From NCBI GenBank assembly GCA_021740385.1, contig JAIOZY010000013.1, positions 1 to 64,000 of the forward strand: 64,000 nt of DNA, given 5' to 3'. The stretch comes from Prolixibacteraceae bacterium. GTDB lineage: Bacteria > Bacteroidota > Bacteroidia > Bacteroidales > Prolixibacteraceae. Positions 45,423 through 54,447 of this stretch are shown one piece after another; position 1 is the first letter of the stretch; each line of letters opens with the position of its first letter. The translations under genes and the position numbers were made by a program. Under the pieces are notes generated by a model. It had not been told where the DNA came from and ran no database searches. It saw only the letters and a list, made by a program, of their open reading frames with translations.

Positions 45423-46172
45423 TTATGCATTCCATATTTCCCATGCGGCAACGGCTTGCCCGTGAAGCATTTCAAGTCCATTTTTAACCTGTGCTCCCTG
45501 TTCTTTGCCCTTTTTCATAAAAAGGGTTTCAGCCGGGTTGTAAACCAAATCGAATAAAACATGGTTGGGCGTGATAGCCCCGTAAGGAATTTCGGGGCAG
45601 GAGTTTACATTGGGAAATGTTCCCAGCGGCGTGGCGTTTATAATCAAAAGCCTTTCGGCCATGAGTTTTTCATCAATTTGCTTATACCTTATTTCGTTCT
45701 CATACAACGGGTCTTCAATTGATGCCGAAATGTATGATATCCCCATTTTCGACAAGATGAATTTTATGGCTTTAGAAGCGCCACCGGTACCCAATATAAG
45801 TGCTTTGGTGTGGCTTTCATTCAGCATGGGTTTAAGCGACCGTTCAAATCCGGTTACATCGGTATTGAAACCTTTCAATTTTAAACCGTTTTTATCCCTG
45901 ATTATTTTAATGGTGTTAACTGCGCCAACTTTTTGGGCTTCACCATCAATTTCATCGAGATAATTCATTACCTGTTGTTTGTATGGGATTGTGCAATTCA
46001 AACCGGAAATTGAGGGGTGCTTATCAAACAGGGAAGGGAGTTTTTCAATGGAATCAATTTCAAAGTTCAGGTATTCATGATCGGTTAAACCTTCATGCTG
46101 AAATTTATCGGTGAAAAATTTTTTTGAAAATGAATGTCCAAGCGGGTAGCCAATTAATCCAAAAGTTTTCAT
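45423..46172 (-). CDS. aroE: Shikimate dehydrogenase
   Basis: 249 residues, the usual length. It reduces 3-dehydroshikimate to shikimate with NADPH in aromatic amino acid synthesis. Visible hallmarks: substrate-binding YPLGHSFSKKFF (9-20), catalytic Lys65 in NCTIPYKQQ, Asp105 in GFNTDVTGF, cofactor loop GTGGASKA (128-135), and INATPLGTFP with NGLEMLHGQA near the end. The minus strand carries TAAGTTTG (46202-46209), a good -7 element, about 30 bases upstream of the start. Confidence 0.95.
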   Translation of the reverse strand: MKTFGLIGYPLGHSFSKKFFTDKFQHEGLTDHEYLNFEIDSIEKLPSLFDKHPSISGLNCTIPYKQQVMNYLDEIDGEAQKVGAVNTIKIIRDKNGLKLKGFNTDVTGFERSLKPMLNESHTKALILGTGGASKAIKFILSKMGISYISASIEDPLYENEIRYKQIDEKLMAERLLIINATPLGTFPNVNSCPEIPYGAITPNHVLFDLVYNPAETLFMKKGKEQGAQVKNGLEMLHGQAVAAWEIWNA

Positions 46173-46275
46173 GGTTCTGTTAATTATGCATCTTTTTTTT
46201 ACAAACTTATAAAACCCAAACGCTTTTTATGTTTTGGTATTTAAAAATTCAAGGGTTAAATGTTCCTTGGTGTTT

Positions 46276-46316
46276 TTCCCTTTATTCCTCCCGATTCGGG
46301 AGGTTAGGGGAGGCTT
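46276..46316. repeat. Perfect palindrome that encodes the popT C-terminus
   Basis: CCTCCCGA-T-TCGGGAGG at 46287-46303, flanked by GGGAAAAAC and TTAGGGGAGGC. It covers the last codons and lies next to the stop of the DUF368 gene and looks related to the C/G-run repeat at 45277. Confidence 0.6.
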
Positions 46317-47226
46317 TTGCAAGCGTTTCAGTAGCCCAAATTACGGCTATTCCTGCAATAATAAAAACAAAGGCCCAAATCACTTCTTGCGAAAAATTGG
46401 CGGGGAATAACCAATTATAACCTTCAACAACGGGTTCATTATCTTTTAACAAAAGATCTCCCGCCGGGTTTGTAACATAAACCGATTCTTTCCAGGGCCA
46501 TAAAAGACCCAACGAACCAACGATAAAACCGGTAAGTAACCCGATGGTTTGGTTTTTAAATTTATTGAAAACCCAGGTGAGCAAATGCGAGAAGGCAATC
46601 AGCCCGAAAACGGCGCCGGCCACAACCGGCAAAAGAATGGCAACATCGAGGTTGTTAACCGAGTCGATCATAACCAAGCGATAGTTGCCCATAAGAATGA
46701 GTACAAACGAACCCGAAAGCCCCGGCAGTATCATACTGCATGTTGCAACAATTCCGCAAACAAAGAGGTACAGCAATGAACTGTTTTCGCTGGCAGGTGT
46801 GAGGAACGATATGAGTAAAGCAGACGTTGCACCAACTACCAGGCTGATGATTACCGGCAGGTTCCATTTTCCAACGGTTTTCCCAACATAATAAACAGAT
46901 GCCAAAATGAGCCCGAAAAAGAACGACCAGATGTAAACCGGGTAATTGTCGAACAGGAAACCAAAAAGCCGGGCAACCGAAACGATACTAAAAAAGATGC
47001 CTGCAAAAACGGCAATCAGGAATCCCAGGTTGACATGCAGGGCAAATTGCCTGAATTTCCCGCTGAAAAACAGTTTAAGGGCAGTAATGTTGAATGCTTT
47101 TATTGAACGGATAAGTTTTTCGAAAATGCCGGTAATAAGGGCTATTGTTCCGCCCGAAACACCGGGTACAACATTGGCTGCACCCATGCCAATTCCCTTT
47201 ATAAACAATACGATATATTTCTTCAT
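46282..47226 (-). CDS. popT: DUF368 polyprenyl-phosphate transporter (PopT family)
   Basis: About 314 residues from ATG 47226 (ATG 47232 is two codons upstream). Polytopic inner-membrane protein with the signature GIGMGAANVVPGVSGGTIAL (9-28) and its inverted second copy MILPGLSGSFVLILMGNY, the two halves of the DUF368 fold. DUF368 proteins (PopT) recycle undecaprenyl phosphate to the cytoplasmic face for cell-wall and glycan synthesis. The last residues (LPNREE) are encoded by an intergenic palindrome, so the C-terminus is probably not conserved. It follows the TPR gene by 23 bases. Confidence 0.9.
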   Translation of the reverse strand: MKKYIVLFIKGIGMGAANVVPGVSGGTIALITGIFEKLIRSIKAFNITALKLFFSGKFRQFALHVNLGFLIAVFAGIFFSIVSVARLFGFLFDNYPVYIWSFFFGLILASVYYVGKTVGKWNLPVIISLVVGATSALLISFLTPASENSSLLYLFVCGIVATCSMILPGLSGSFVLILMGNYRLVMIDSVNNLDVAILLPVVAGAVFGLIAFSHLLTWVFNKFKNQTIGLLTGFIVGSLGLLWPWKESVYVTNPAGDLLLKDNEPVVEGYNWLFPANFSQEVIWAFVFIIAGIAVIWATETLAKASPNLPNREE

Positions 47227-47249
47227 TTGCATTTTTTACGAGGTAAAAC

Positions 47250-48671
47250 CTACGAGAGGTTCAGGTTTTTGAATTGACCGATTATTTTTTGGATCGATTT
47301 GTTGCTTTCAGCCCCGGGTTTATCCCTGAATAATTTTTTATGGCTTTTAAAATCAATTGAAAGCGCTTTTCGAAGATGCAACATGGCTTTATTTTCATCC
47401 CCCGATTCAAGGCAATATGTCACAAGCTGGTAGCTGAGTTCCGAATTATCGGGATGGTGTTCAAGCGCCTTTTCCAGCACTTCGATGGCTTGCTTTGTAA
47501 AGCCTTTGCGGTTTAAAAAGCGGGCGTAGTTATGCCAGTATTTGAAATTTTGCGGATCAAGGCGGCACAACATGCCAAAGGCTTCAAGCGCATCGGCCAT
47601 GCGATATTGTTTTTCGGATATTTTGATTAAAAGGAGCCAGTAATCTTCAATTTTTGATTCAACATCAATGGCCCTTTTTATTTTGTTATATGCTGATGTG
47701 AAATTTCCCTTTTTTAATTCAATTCCGGCCAGCAGATATAATGCCGTATGGCTTTTGTTGTTGATTTTAAGAGCTTGTTTCAGCGATTTCAGGGCTTCTT
47801 CTGTTCTTTTTAATTTCAGGTAACATTCGGCCAATGCACAAACCATTTCATCGTCCGACCCGACCAATTCAATATAGTTGTTGCAAACATCAATCGCCTT
47901 GTTGTACTCTTTCAGCATCATGTAGGTGTTCGCAAGGTTGTACAGCCCGCTGGGAAAGTTTTCGTTAATGGTTAGCGCGTATTCGTAAGCCTCGGCTGCT
48001 TTTTTGTTTTTATTCAGCTTGCTGTATACTATTCCAAGATTGTACCATGCTGAAAAGGAAAACGTGTCAAGGTCGATGTACTTGTTGTAAAATTCGGCGC
48101 TTTTCAGGTTTTCATCAAGTTTTTCGTAGCAAAAAGCAAGCTCGTAAAGGTTTGCTTCATTCAACGGGTTCAGCTCCCAGGCTTCCTTAAAATAGAGTAG
48201 CGCTTTTTTGTACCGACCGCTTTGTTCGTAAGTAAAACCAATGTTGTACAGTATTTCATCCTTATTGTCGAAGGTGTTTCTAACGGCAAGGTTAAATGCT
48301 TTTGAAGCTTTTACGTTTTCGTTGAAAAAGAGGTGACATGACCCTTTTAAAAGATGAAGTTCGGGGTTGCCGGCTTCAATTTTAAGCAGCTGGTTTATCA
48401 GTTCAAGCGAATCTTTTATTTCGCCCATGTTAAAAAGGATATCGGCCTTTCGCAGAAGTATGTTGAACGAGGAAGGATGTTGCATAAGTGCCACCTTCAT
48501 TACTTCGTAGGCAGTTGTAATACTGCCTTCATCAAGAAAATTATCAATGATGTATTCAAACTGAATGACATCGAAATAAACAATTTCACCCGTGCGGAGC
48601 ATCTCTTCCCAACGCTGAACCGCTTCAATCAATTCATCTTCTTCGTGAAAGTTATTTGCTTCAGTGTTCAT
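47250..48671 (-). CDS. Tetratricopeptide repeat protein
   Basis: 473 residues with no signal peptide; about ten TPR units fill the protein from about residue 45 (for example ILYNIGFTYEQSGRYKKALL, AWYNLGIVYSKLNKNKKAAE and LYNLANTYMMLKEYNKAIDV). It is a cytoplasmic scaffold-type protein with no enzyme motif. It lies 14 bases after DUF4301 and before popT on the same strand, so the three are probably co-transcribed. Confidence 0.9.
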   Translation of the reverse strand: MNTEANNFHEEDELIEAVQRWEEMLRTGEIVYFDVIQFEYIIDNFLDEGSITTAYEVMKVALMQHPSSFNILLRKADILFNMGEIKDSLELINQLLKIEAGNPELHLLKGSCHLFFNENVKASKAFNLAVRNTFDNKDEILYNIGFTYEQSGRYKKALLYFKEAWELNPLNEANLYELAFCYEKLDENLKSAEFYNKYIDLDTFSFSAWYNLGIVYSKLNKNKKAAEAYEYALTINENFPSGLYNLANTYMMLKEYNKAIDVCNNYIELVGSDDEMVCALAECYLKLKRTEEALKSLKQALKINNKSHTALYLLAGIELKKGNFTSAYNKIKRAIDVESKIEDYWLLLIKISEKQYRMADALEAFGMLCRLDPQNFKYWHNYARFLNRKGFTKQAIEVLEKALEHHPDNSELSYQLVTYCLESGDENKAMLHLRKALSIDFKSHKKLFRDKPGAESNKSIQKIIGQFKNLNLS

Positions 48672-48685
48672 ATATCAGAAACCTT

Positions 48686-50197
48686 TTACTGGTGTTCGGG
48701 CCTTAATAAATCGTTAATGGTTTTTACCGGATTAAAGGTAATGGCCGGCACTTCAACAAAAAGGGTGTTCCAGTCCGACATTGATCCATTCCACAAGCCC
48801 GGCAGCTCGAGGGCTTTCAATTTTTTTCCGTTGTATGTTTTGGATGAAATGAAGCAGGTATCCGGATCGACAAATTGGTTCAGATCGAATTTTTTCCCTT
48901 TGAAATCTTTAATGCTGCAAACTATGTCAACCGGGTTAAAGTGGGTTGAATTGTTAAAGTGAACGGCTTGTTCCGGGTCATCGAGATTAATCTGGGCCTT
49001 TTCAATTATTTGCAGAGATGCGGTGCCATCGTTGTTTATAGCAATAAAAGGCCCCCCGCCGGGTTCCCCCTCGTTTTTAACCATTCCGCATACCCTTAAC
49101 GGGCGGTTAAGCAACTTTTTGAAGAATTCCGTTTTTTCGGCTTCGGTGTTAAAATCACGGTTTAGGCTGATGTTCAGTTCCTTCGAGAGGAAATTCTCTA
49201 CGGTCGTTAGTAAATCAGGCAATTTTTCGGGTGGGGCCGACTCGAGTTTTTCGAGATAAGTGTATATTTTATTGCGTACCGTCACCAGCAATCCTGCCAG
49301 TAATTTTTTCGACCGTTTTGTTTCGGCTTTTAATTGGTCGGGCACCACGTTGTCGATGTTTTTAATGAAAATAATATCGGCATCAATTTCGTTCAGGTTT
49401 TTCAACAATGCACCATGCCCCCCGGGCCTGAAAACCAAATTATTGTTTTCATCCCTGAAAGGGGTGTTATCGGGGTTTACTGCCAGCGTATCGGTTGATT
49501 TATGCTGATGCGAAAACTCAATCTCGAATTCAACCCCCAGTCGCTTCTGATAGCTGTTTTTAACCGCCTCAAATAGCTTTTCGAAGCCTTCGTTATGCTC
49601 GGGTGATACTGTAAAATGGGCGCGGGCATAGCCCCTGAAACCGGTACAATAGGAAGCGGCTTCAACAAGATGTTCCTCGAAAGCCGTGCGCGATGTGTCG
49701 TTGTATTTGTGAAACGCCAGTTGTCCTTTGGGTTTTAACCCATAGCCCAATCCCTCTTCCGATAGTATTTTTTCAACAATTTCCCGCTTGTTCTTTGTGT
49801 CAGATAACAAGGTTTTCAATTGTTCCCAAAATGCAAATTTTTCAATCCCGGCAAAGAAAGTGTTCAAAAAATCATCTTCACTCGCAAGTTGGTCGGCATC
49901 GGCACCGTTGGCTGTTTTTTGAAGAAAACTGTACAAATTTTTAAACATACGGCTTGCTGCTCCCGATGCAGGAACAAACTTGGTTGCTTTTAAACCCGAG
50001 GCCAGCGAATTCTCGAAAACGGTAATTAACCGGGTTTCGTCTTCATCGCTCAGTATCCGTATGCCGTTTCCGGGTGTAGCGGGCGAAACCAGTTTAACCG
50101 GATCGATTCCATGCCTGAAATGATTTAACTGAGCTTCAATCTGATCGAGGGTAATTCCCTGATTTTCTATTTGTTCAAGGTCTTTTTCTGTAAACAT
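48686..50197 (-). CDS. DUF4301 family protein
   Basis: 503 residues, cytoplasmic, matching the Bacteroidota-specific DUF4301 family in length and in characteristic blocks: FVPASGAASRMFKNLYSFLQ, GYARAHFTVSPEHNEGFEKL, FRPGGHGALLKNLNEIDADI and GEPGGGPFI. The PASGAASRMFK and RPGGHGALL blocks look like nucleotide- or sugar-phosphate-binding loops of a nucleotidyltransferase-like fold, but no reaction is established. It is the first gene of the set leading to popT. Confidence 0.88.
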   Translation of the reverse strand: MFTEKDLEQIENQGITLDQIEAQLNHFRHGIDPVKLVSPATPGNGIRILSDEDETRLITVFENSLASGLKATKFVPASGAASRMFKNLYSFLQKTANGADADQLASEDDFLNTFFAGIEKFAFWEQLKTLLSDTKNKREIVEKILSEEGLGYGLKPKGQLAFHKYNDTSRTAFEEHLVEAASYCTGFRGYARAHFTVSPEHNEGFEKLFEAVKNSYQKRLGVEFEIEFSHQHKSTDTLAVNPDNTPFRDENNNLVFRPGGHGALLKNLNEIDADIIFIKNIDNVVPDQLKAETKRSKKLLAGLLVTVRNKIYTYLEKLESAPPEKLPDLLTTVENFLSKELNISLNRDFNTEAEKTEFFKKLLNRPLRVCGMVKNEGEPGGGPFIAINNDGTASLQIIEKAQINLDDPEQAVHFNNSTHFNPVDIVCSIKDFKGKKFDLNQFVDPDTCFISSKTYNGKKLKALELPGLWNGSMSDWNTLFVEVPAITFNPVKTINDLLRPEHQ

Positions 50198-50295
50198 ATT
50201 AACGTTTCTTCCAACGGGATAAAAGTATAAAACTTCGCCGGATTACAAAACGGGCTTTCAACGAAGATTTTAAAACATATAAACAATTGTTTTTC

Positions 50296-50303
50296 TACTT
50301 TTG
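50296..50303 (+). promoter_or_regulatory. Promoter -7 element (TACTTTTG) of the radical SAM gene
   Basis: TACTTTTG matches TAnnTTTG. It ends five bases before the ATG at 50308, so the message would be leaderless or nearly so. This makes an initiation codon upstream of 50308 unlikely. No clear TTTG is found 19-20 bases upstream. Confidence 0.5.
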
Positions 50304-50307
50304 TGGT

Positions 50308-51264
50308 ATGGCTGAAAATCAACCGACATATCCCTGGGGACACCATAAAAGGTACAACGATTTCCCAACTTATTTCAGAAAAAAATTCTCAGGCAGGGTG
50401 CAAAAAGTATCGGTCGATGCCGGTTTTACATGCCCAAACCGCGACGGGGAAAAAGGCCGGGGAGGTTGTACATACTGCAATAACCAAACTTTTAAACCGG
50501 GCTATTGCGAACTTGAAAAATCAATTTCGTGGCAGGTCCAAAAAGGCATTGATTTTTTTGCACGTAAGTACGACTCAATGAGATTTCTGGCTTATTTTCA
50601 GTCATATACTAACACATACGCACCTTTGCCTGACTTAAAAAGGCTTTATGAAGAAGCCCTCGAAAATCCGAAAATTATTGGTTTGGTCATTGCCACGCGT
50701 CCCGATTGTCTTGGAGATGAAGTGCTTGATTATTTGCAGCAACTTTCGAAAAAATGGTATGTGATGGTTGAAATCGGTGTAGAATCGTGCGACGACGATA
50801 CACTGAAGCGTATTAACCGCTGCCACACTTTTGACGATTCGGTAAATGCCATTGAAAATCTTGCGGCAAGGGGAATCCATAATTGTGTGCACATGATTTT
50901 GGGTTTACCGGGTGAAACCCGTGAGGCCATTCTAAAACAGCCGGTATTTTTATCGGGTTTACCGGTTGAAAACCTGAAAATGCATCAGTTACAAATTCAT
51001 AAGGGAACGGTTATGGCAAAACAATATGCCGGTTATTCGGAATGGTTTGAATTGTATGAAAAGGCCGATGACTATATTGAATTGGTTGTTGATTACCTTG
51101 AACTACTCAGGCCATCAATCGTGATTGAACGTTTTATCAGCCAGTCGCCACCCGGTATGCTTGTTGCCCCGCGTTGGGGGTTGAAAAACTTCGAGTTTGT
51201 GGCAAAAGTCGAAAAACGCCTTGCCGAACGCGACACGTTTCAGGGAAGGCTTTATAATGCTTAA
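50308..51264 (+). CDS. TIGR01212-family radical SAM protein (YhcC-like)
   Basis: 318 residues from ATG 50308. The iron-sulfur cluster motif is the family-specific spaced form, CPNRDGEKGRGGCTYC, with Cys42, Cys54 and Cys57. It is followed by the GVESCDDDTLKRINRCH and HMILGLPGE blocks of the TIM-barrel radical SAM core. TIGR01212/YhcC proteins are widespread in bacteria but their substrate is unknown. It is divergent from the DUF4301 gene. Confidence 0.93.
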   Translation: MAENQPTYPWGHHKRYNDFPTYFRKKFSGRVQKVSVDAGFTCPNRDGEKGRGGCTYCNNQTFKPGYCELEKSISWQVQKGIDFFARKYDSMRFLAYFQSYTNTYAPLPDLKRLYEEALENPKIIGLVIATRPDCLGDEVLDYLQQLSKKWYVMVEIGVESCDDDTLKRINRCHTFDDSVNAIENLAARGIHNCVHMILGLPGETREAILKQPVFLSGLPVENLKMHQLQIHKGTVMAKQYAGYSEWFELYEKADDYIELVVDYLELLRPSIVIERFISQSPPGMLVAPRWGLKNFEFVAKVEKRLAERDTFQGRLYNA

Positions 51265-51622
51265 AAATAGCACATTTATATAAAAAAAGAAGGTTAAGGC
51301 TAAAAATAAGGTTGAGGTTAAGGTTTCCACCTACGCTGAAGATACGGTGGACAAGGAGGTTGAGGTTTCCCCTTCGCGGGAGTTCTCCTTCGTCGCAGTA
51401 GGTTTCCACCTTCGTTAAAACTACGACGGATAAGGAGGTTGAGCATGTTAGACGGTGATAATTGATGATTAACGATTCACATACATAAGTTGCGGATTTT
51501 AGTGCATCTTCTTATAGAAAAGCACCAAGGCTGATGCGTGTGAAAACGAGGATTATCAGCACCGAAACCGAACTTAATTATGTTGGCTATTAGGCGGCCG
51601 GTGTTTGTACTAAATGTTTTTA
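51265..51622. other. Gene-free region containing a two-copy direct repeat
   Basis: About 358 bases between the radical SAM gene (+) and a secreted protein gene (-). The left part is low-complexity (GGTTAAGG/GGTTGAGG units) and includes the repeat pair at 51322-51443. No gene or terminator was identified. Confidence 0.5.
51322..51443 (+). repeat. Pair of 43-base imperfect direct repeats
   Basis: GGTTTCCACCT(A/T)CG..AAGGAGGTTGAG occurs at 51322-51364 and 51401-51443 with about 80% identity. Each unit is itself weakly palindromic (TCCACCTTCG..CTACGACGGA). Similar ACCTACGCTxAAGxTACGGxGGA tracts are common between genes in Bacteroidota. Only two copies, so not a CRISPR. Confidence 0.6.
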
Positions 51623-52969
51623 TTACTGAAAGTTAATTGTTATACCTCCGCTTTTTTCTTCTTCGTTTTTTAACTTGTTAATGTGTACAAGCCATCGTTC
51701 ATATATTCCGTTGGGGAGTTCTTCATATCCCAAGTTGTCAATTTGTGCATATAGTGCGTGCATTTCTTCGTAATGTTTATAAGTTTCGGACGAAATTTGT
51801 TTAAGTGACTCGGGGTTTGGAGCTTCTAAAAGTTTTGCCAATAAAAGGGTTTGACGTGTTTTATAAAAAGCCCTCATTATAAGCGGCCTTAACTGACAGG
51901 TCAAATATTTTGACGAAGTATCGGCGCACATTAAATAAAAATTGTCCAATCCATATTTCTCGTAATACCCACCTGCCAATTCCTCCAGTAATAAAGCTAC
52001 CGTTTCCTTTTTGTCCAAAGGTTCTAAAAAAATACCGTTCCTTATGGCTTCTGCCTTTATATAGCTGTTGTTCATATAATGTGCATCGCTCAAGATTGCG
52101 TTACATGTGAGTTCAAGGTTGAACCAGCTCCCATCATTGTCCTGTATTTTAACAAACGAGTGGTTGGGCGATAACGATAAATAAGCCTCTGCCTCCATTT
52201 TCTCTGCTAAAATTAAATAGTACAATGGCATTGAATAGCACTGCCCGCAACCGCTTTTCATCAATTTTGTGACAAAATGGCTATCGTAATGCTGCTCTGA
52301 TTTATAATCGTACAAGTCGTATTTGACAGGGTAATGTTTTATCGTTTTTTCAAAAATATTCGATTTAACCTCTAAAGTATCTGATATTAAACGGAACAGC
52401 ATCATATTTTTGACAAGGTTGTTTTTCTTGTCTAGCTTGTCTTCCCGAATTTTATCATAGCACAATTTTACCTTTTCATCGATGAATTTTTGGTAGTCTT
52501 CATAATTTAACGAGTTTTCATAAAAAGCATTCTCAACCAAAAAAACAGTCTTCCCCAAGTCAATTGGTTGTTTGCCTTCTAACATACTGCTTATTTCATC
52601 AAAAACATCGTAGTAAATTGAAGCACCTTTTAAATGTCGTTTCGATGGGAAACCATCTGTGATTAACTTATGGACTGACTCTTCAAATTGTTGTTGACGG
52701 ATTATTTGTTGGACATACTCATAAGATTCATTTATGATCTGCTGGTTTTGCCGGCGTATTGCTTCTTGCCTGGCATATGTTTCCTCAATAATATTACTTT
52801 GCTGCTGCATGGGGGAATTTATTTCCGGTTGTGTGCCAAATATTGGAGGATATTGTGGTTGGGGTGTTTCAAATGTGGGTAATTGGGGCTGCGCAAAAGG
52901 CGTTACTGTTTGGGCATCTGAACAAACAGCCGCAAACAACAATAATAATATAAAGAAAAGTTTTCTCAT
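51623..52969 (-). CDS. Secreted transglutaminase-like protein (paralog A)
   Basis: 448 residues. Signal peptide 1-20 (FFILLLLFAAVCSDAQ), then a Pro/Gln-rich linker (25-65), a helical region, and a compact Cys-His-Glu pattern: Cys244 in CGQCYSMPLYYLILAE, His270 in LSLSPNHSFVKI and Glu286 in WFNLELT. This is the arrangement seen in transglutaminase-like/SirB1-type papain-fold domains. Helical repeats follow to the end. It is paralogous to the next gene upstream (same 26-residue Cys-His spacing and LRNGIY/IRNGIF segment) and nine bases separate them. It closes the minus-strand toxin-like operon. Activity and substrate unknown. Confidence 0.7.
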   Translation of the reverse strand: MRKLFFILLLLFAAVCSDAQTVTPFAQPQLPTFETPQPQYPPIFGTQPEINSPMQQQSNIIEETYARQEAIRRQNQQIINESYEYVQQIIRQQQFEESVHKLITDGFPSKRHLKGASIYYDVFDEISSMLEGKQPIDLGKTVFLVENAFYENSLNYEDYQKFIDEKVKLCYDKIREDKLDKKNNLVKNMMLFRLISDTLEVKSNIFEKTIKHYPVKYDLYDYKSEQHYDSHFVTKLMKSGCGQCYSMPLYYLILAEKMEAEAYLSLSPNHSFVKIQDNDGSWFNLELTCNAILSDAHYMNNSYIKAEAIRNGIFLEPLDKKETVALLLEELAGGYYEKYGLDNFYLMCADTSSKYLTCQLRPLIMRAFYKTRQTLLLAKLLEAPNPESLKQISSETYKHYEEMHALYAQIDNLGYEELPNGIYERWLVHINKLKNEEEKSGGITINFQ

Positions 52970-52977
52970 TTGAGTTT

Positions 52978-54039
52978 TTATTTGTGGTTTTTGTTCATGA
53001 TCAATGAGTTCATCCTGTAATTTGTAGGCTCAATAGCCGACGAATTTAACCAGTTGACATACATGTCCCGTGGCATTTTTCGATAACCTAATTGATGTAT
53101 TTTTGCATAAACCTCATTCATCTTTGCTTCCATGTGCTGTGCCTGTTCTGTATTTTTTTCAGATTGTTTGTACAAAGTTGTCAAAGTTTCTGCTTTTAAC
53201 AACATGGCATTGATGCACTTTGGGAAATGGTCAAGTGCAGTTTCGCAACATTTGAGTATAAAACTACCATCACAAACACCAAACTTGGTTTGATAACCTT
53301 GTGCCAAATCGACAAGGCAAAGTGCCACGGATTGTTCCTGCGTAAGGGTGTCCATGTAAATACCGTTACGTAATGCATCGATATGGATATAGCCCGAAGC
53401 CATCAACCAAGCATCGGTAGGGAAATCGCCACATGTCAACTCGATGTTGTACCATCCAACACGTTTGTTATGTGCCTTGATATAAATGTGGTTTGGTGCA
53501 AGTGATAAATATGCTTTCTGACCGAGCTCGTCCATAATCATTTTGTACAGGTAGGGCAATGAATGACAGTTTCCTACTTTTGTTTTCATTAAAGTTGAAA
53601 CAAACATATTTGACCACTCTTTTTGACCTGCAAAGTCCTCAAAATTGTATTGAAATGGAGTGTGAATTATCACTCCTTTGTCCGTGGTAATGGGAATAGA
53701 ATCTGTAATAAACATAAATACGGCACATTGTGCAGCGGCACTTGAGCTGTCTTTTTCGGGATATATTATGTTGCCTGATTGCATTATTCCCCTACAAATT
53801 GAGGCGTAATACTCCAAAACATCATTGAAATCAGTCTCTCTATAATGATTGTCAAAATATGTGTTTTCAGACAGAAAGACTGCACTCTTAAAACAAAGAC
53901 TATTTTTTCCTGTGAGCATTGAATCTATTTTGGAGAAAGCCGTGAAATACAATGATTCATTTGTTTGCGTGTATGAAAATTGAATTGTTAAATTCAGAAT
54001 TAAAATCAAGCAAATAATTTTTGTTGACATGGGCTTCAA
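52978..54039 (-). CDS. Secreted transglutaminase-like protein (paralog B)
   Basis: 353 residues with signal peptide (IICLILILNLTIQFSYTQ). Same catalytic-like pattern as its downstream paralog: Cys158 in VGNCHSLPYLYKMIMDE, His184 in LSLAPNHIYIKA and Glu200 in WYNIELT. The paralog's Pro/Gln-rich linker is missing. It starts seven bases after the DUF3997-like gene, so it is co-transcribed with the RHS module. Tandem duplication with sequence divergence suggests different partners. A role as an effector or as a processing enzyme is inference only. Confidence 0.7.
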   Translation of the reverse strand: MKPMSTKIICLILILNLTIQFSYTQTNESLYFTAFSKIDSMLTGKNSLCFKSAVFLSENTYFDNHYRETDFNDVLEYYASICRGIMQSGNIIYPEKDSSSAAAQCAVFMFITDSIPITTDKGVIIHTPFQYNFEDFAGQKEWSNMFVSTLMKTKVGNCHSLPYLYKMIMDELGQKAYLSLAPNHIYIKAHNKRVGWYNIELTCGDFPTDAWLMASGYIHIDALRNGIYMDTLTQEQSVALCLVDLAQGYQTKFGVCDGSFILKCCETALDHFPKCINAMLLKAETLTTLYKQSEKNTEQAQHMEAKMNEVYAKIHQLGYRKMPRDMYVNWLNSSAIEPTNYRMNSLIMNKNHK

Positions 54040-54045
54040 ATTTGA

Positions 54046-54447
54046 TTATTTAAAAACAAGAGAATATGGTACATTATATTTCTCCTTTAAATCATTGAAC
54101 TGTTTTTCATCTAAAGGTCCAATTACTTTTTTTTCTTTTTTCATTATTATCCAATAATAAATGGTATCTCTCCCTAATGGATAGACATATTCAATTTTGT
54201 CATAAATTATATTCTGAAATTCCGTTGGCTTCTGTTTTACAATAATAAAATGTTTGTTATGATCATATGAGATTACCGTTGGGGGTATATCAATTTCTCC
54301 TAAAATATGATTATGTTCTGCATCATACGTAAAATTTGCACCTAAATTTTTGCTATCTTTATCGAACATAAGCGAAAAGAACAAAAGAAGACAGAACAAA
54401 AAAGCAATTCCACATCCTAATTTTAAGGGATTAATAAAAAAATTCAT
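54046..54447 (-). CDS. Membrane protein resembling DUF3997; candidate immunity protein
   Basis: About 133 residues from ATG 54447, whose codon overlaps the stop of the upstream RHS-toxin gene (ATGA); an in-frame ATG nine bases earlier is possible. One N-terminal membrane helix (GCGIAFLFCLLLFFSLMF), then a small extracytoplasmic domain with FIIVKQKP and YYWIIMKKEKKVIGPL, which resembles DUF3997. A small anchored protein coupled to the 3' end of an RHS-tail gene is the usual position of an immunity protein. The function is inferred from position. Confidence 0.6.
   Translation of the reverse strand: MNFFINPLKLGCGIAFLFCLLLFFSLMFDKDSKNLGANFTYDAEHNHILGEIDIPPTVISYDHNKHFIIVKQKPTEFQNIIYDKIEYVYPLGRDTIYYWIIMKKEKKVIGPLDEKQFNDLKEKYNVPYSLVFK

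Noticed and set aside
51322-51443. Possible CRISPR array
   Set aside because: Only two diverged units, a spacer unlike CRISPR spacing, and no cas genes.
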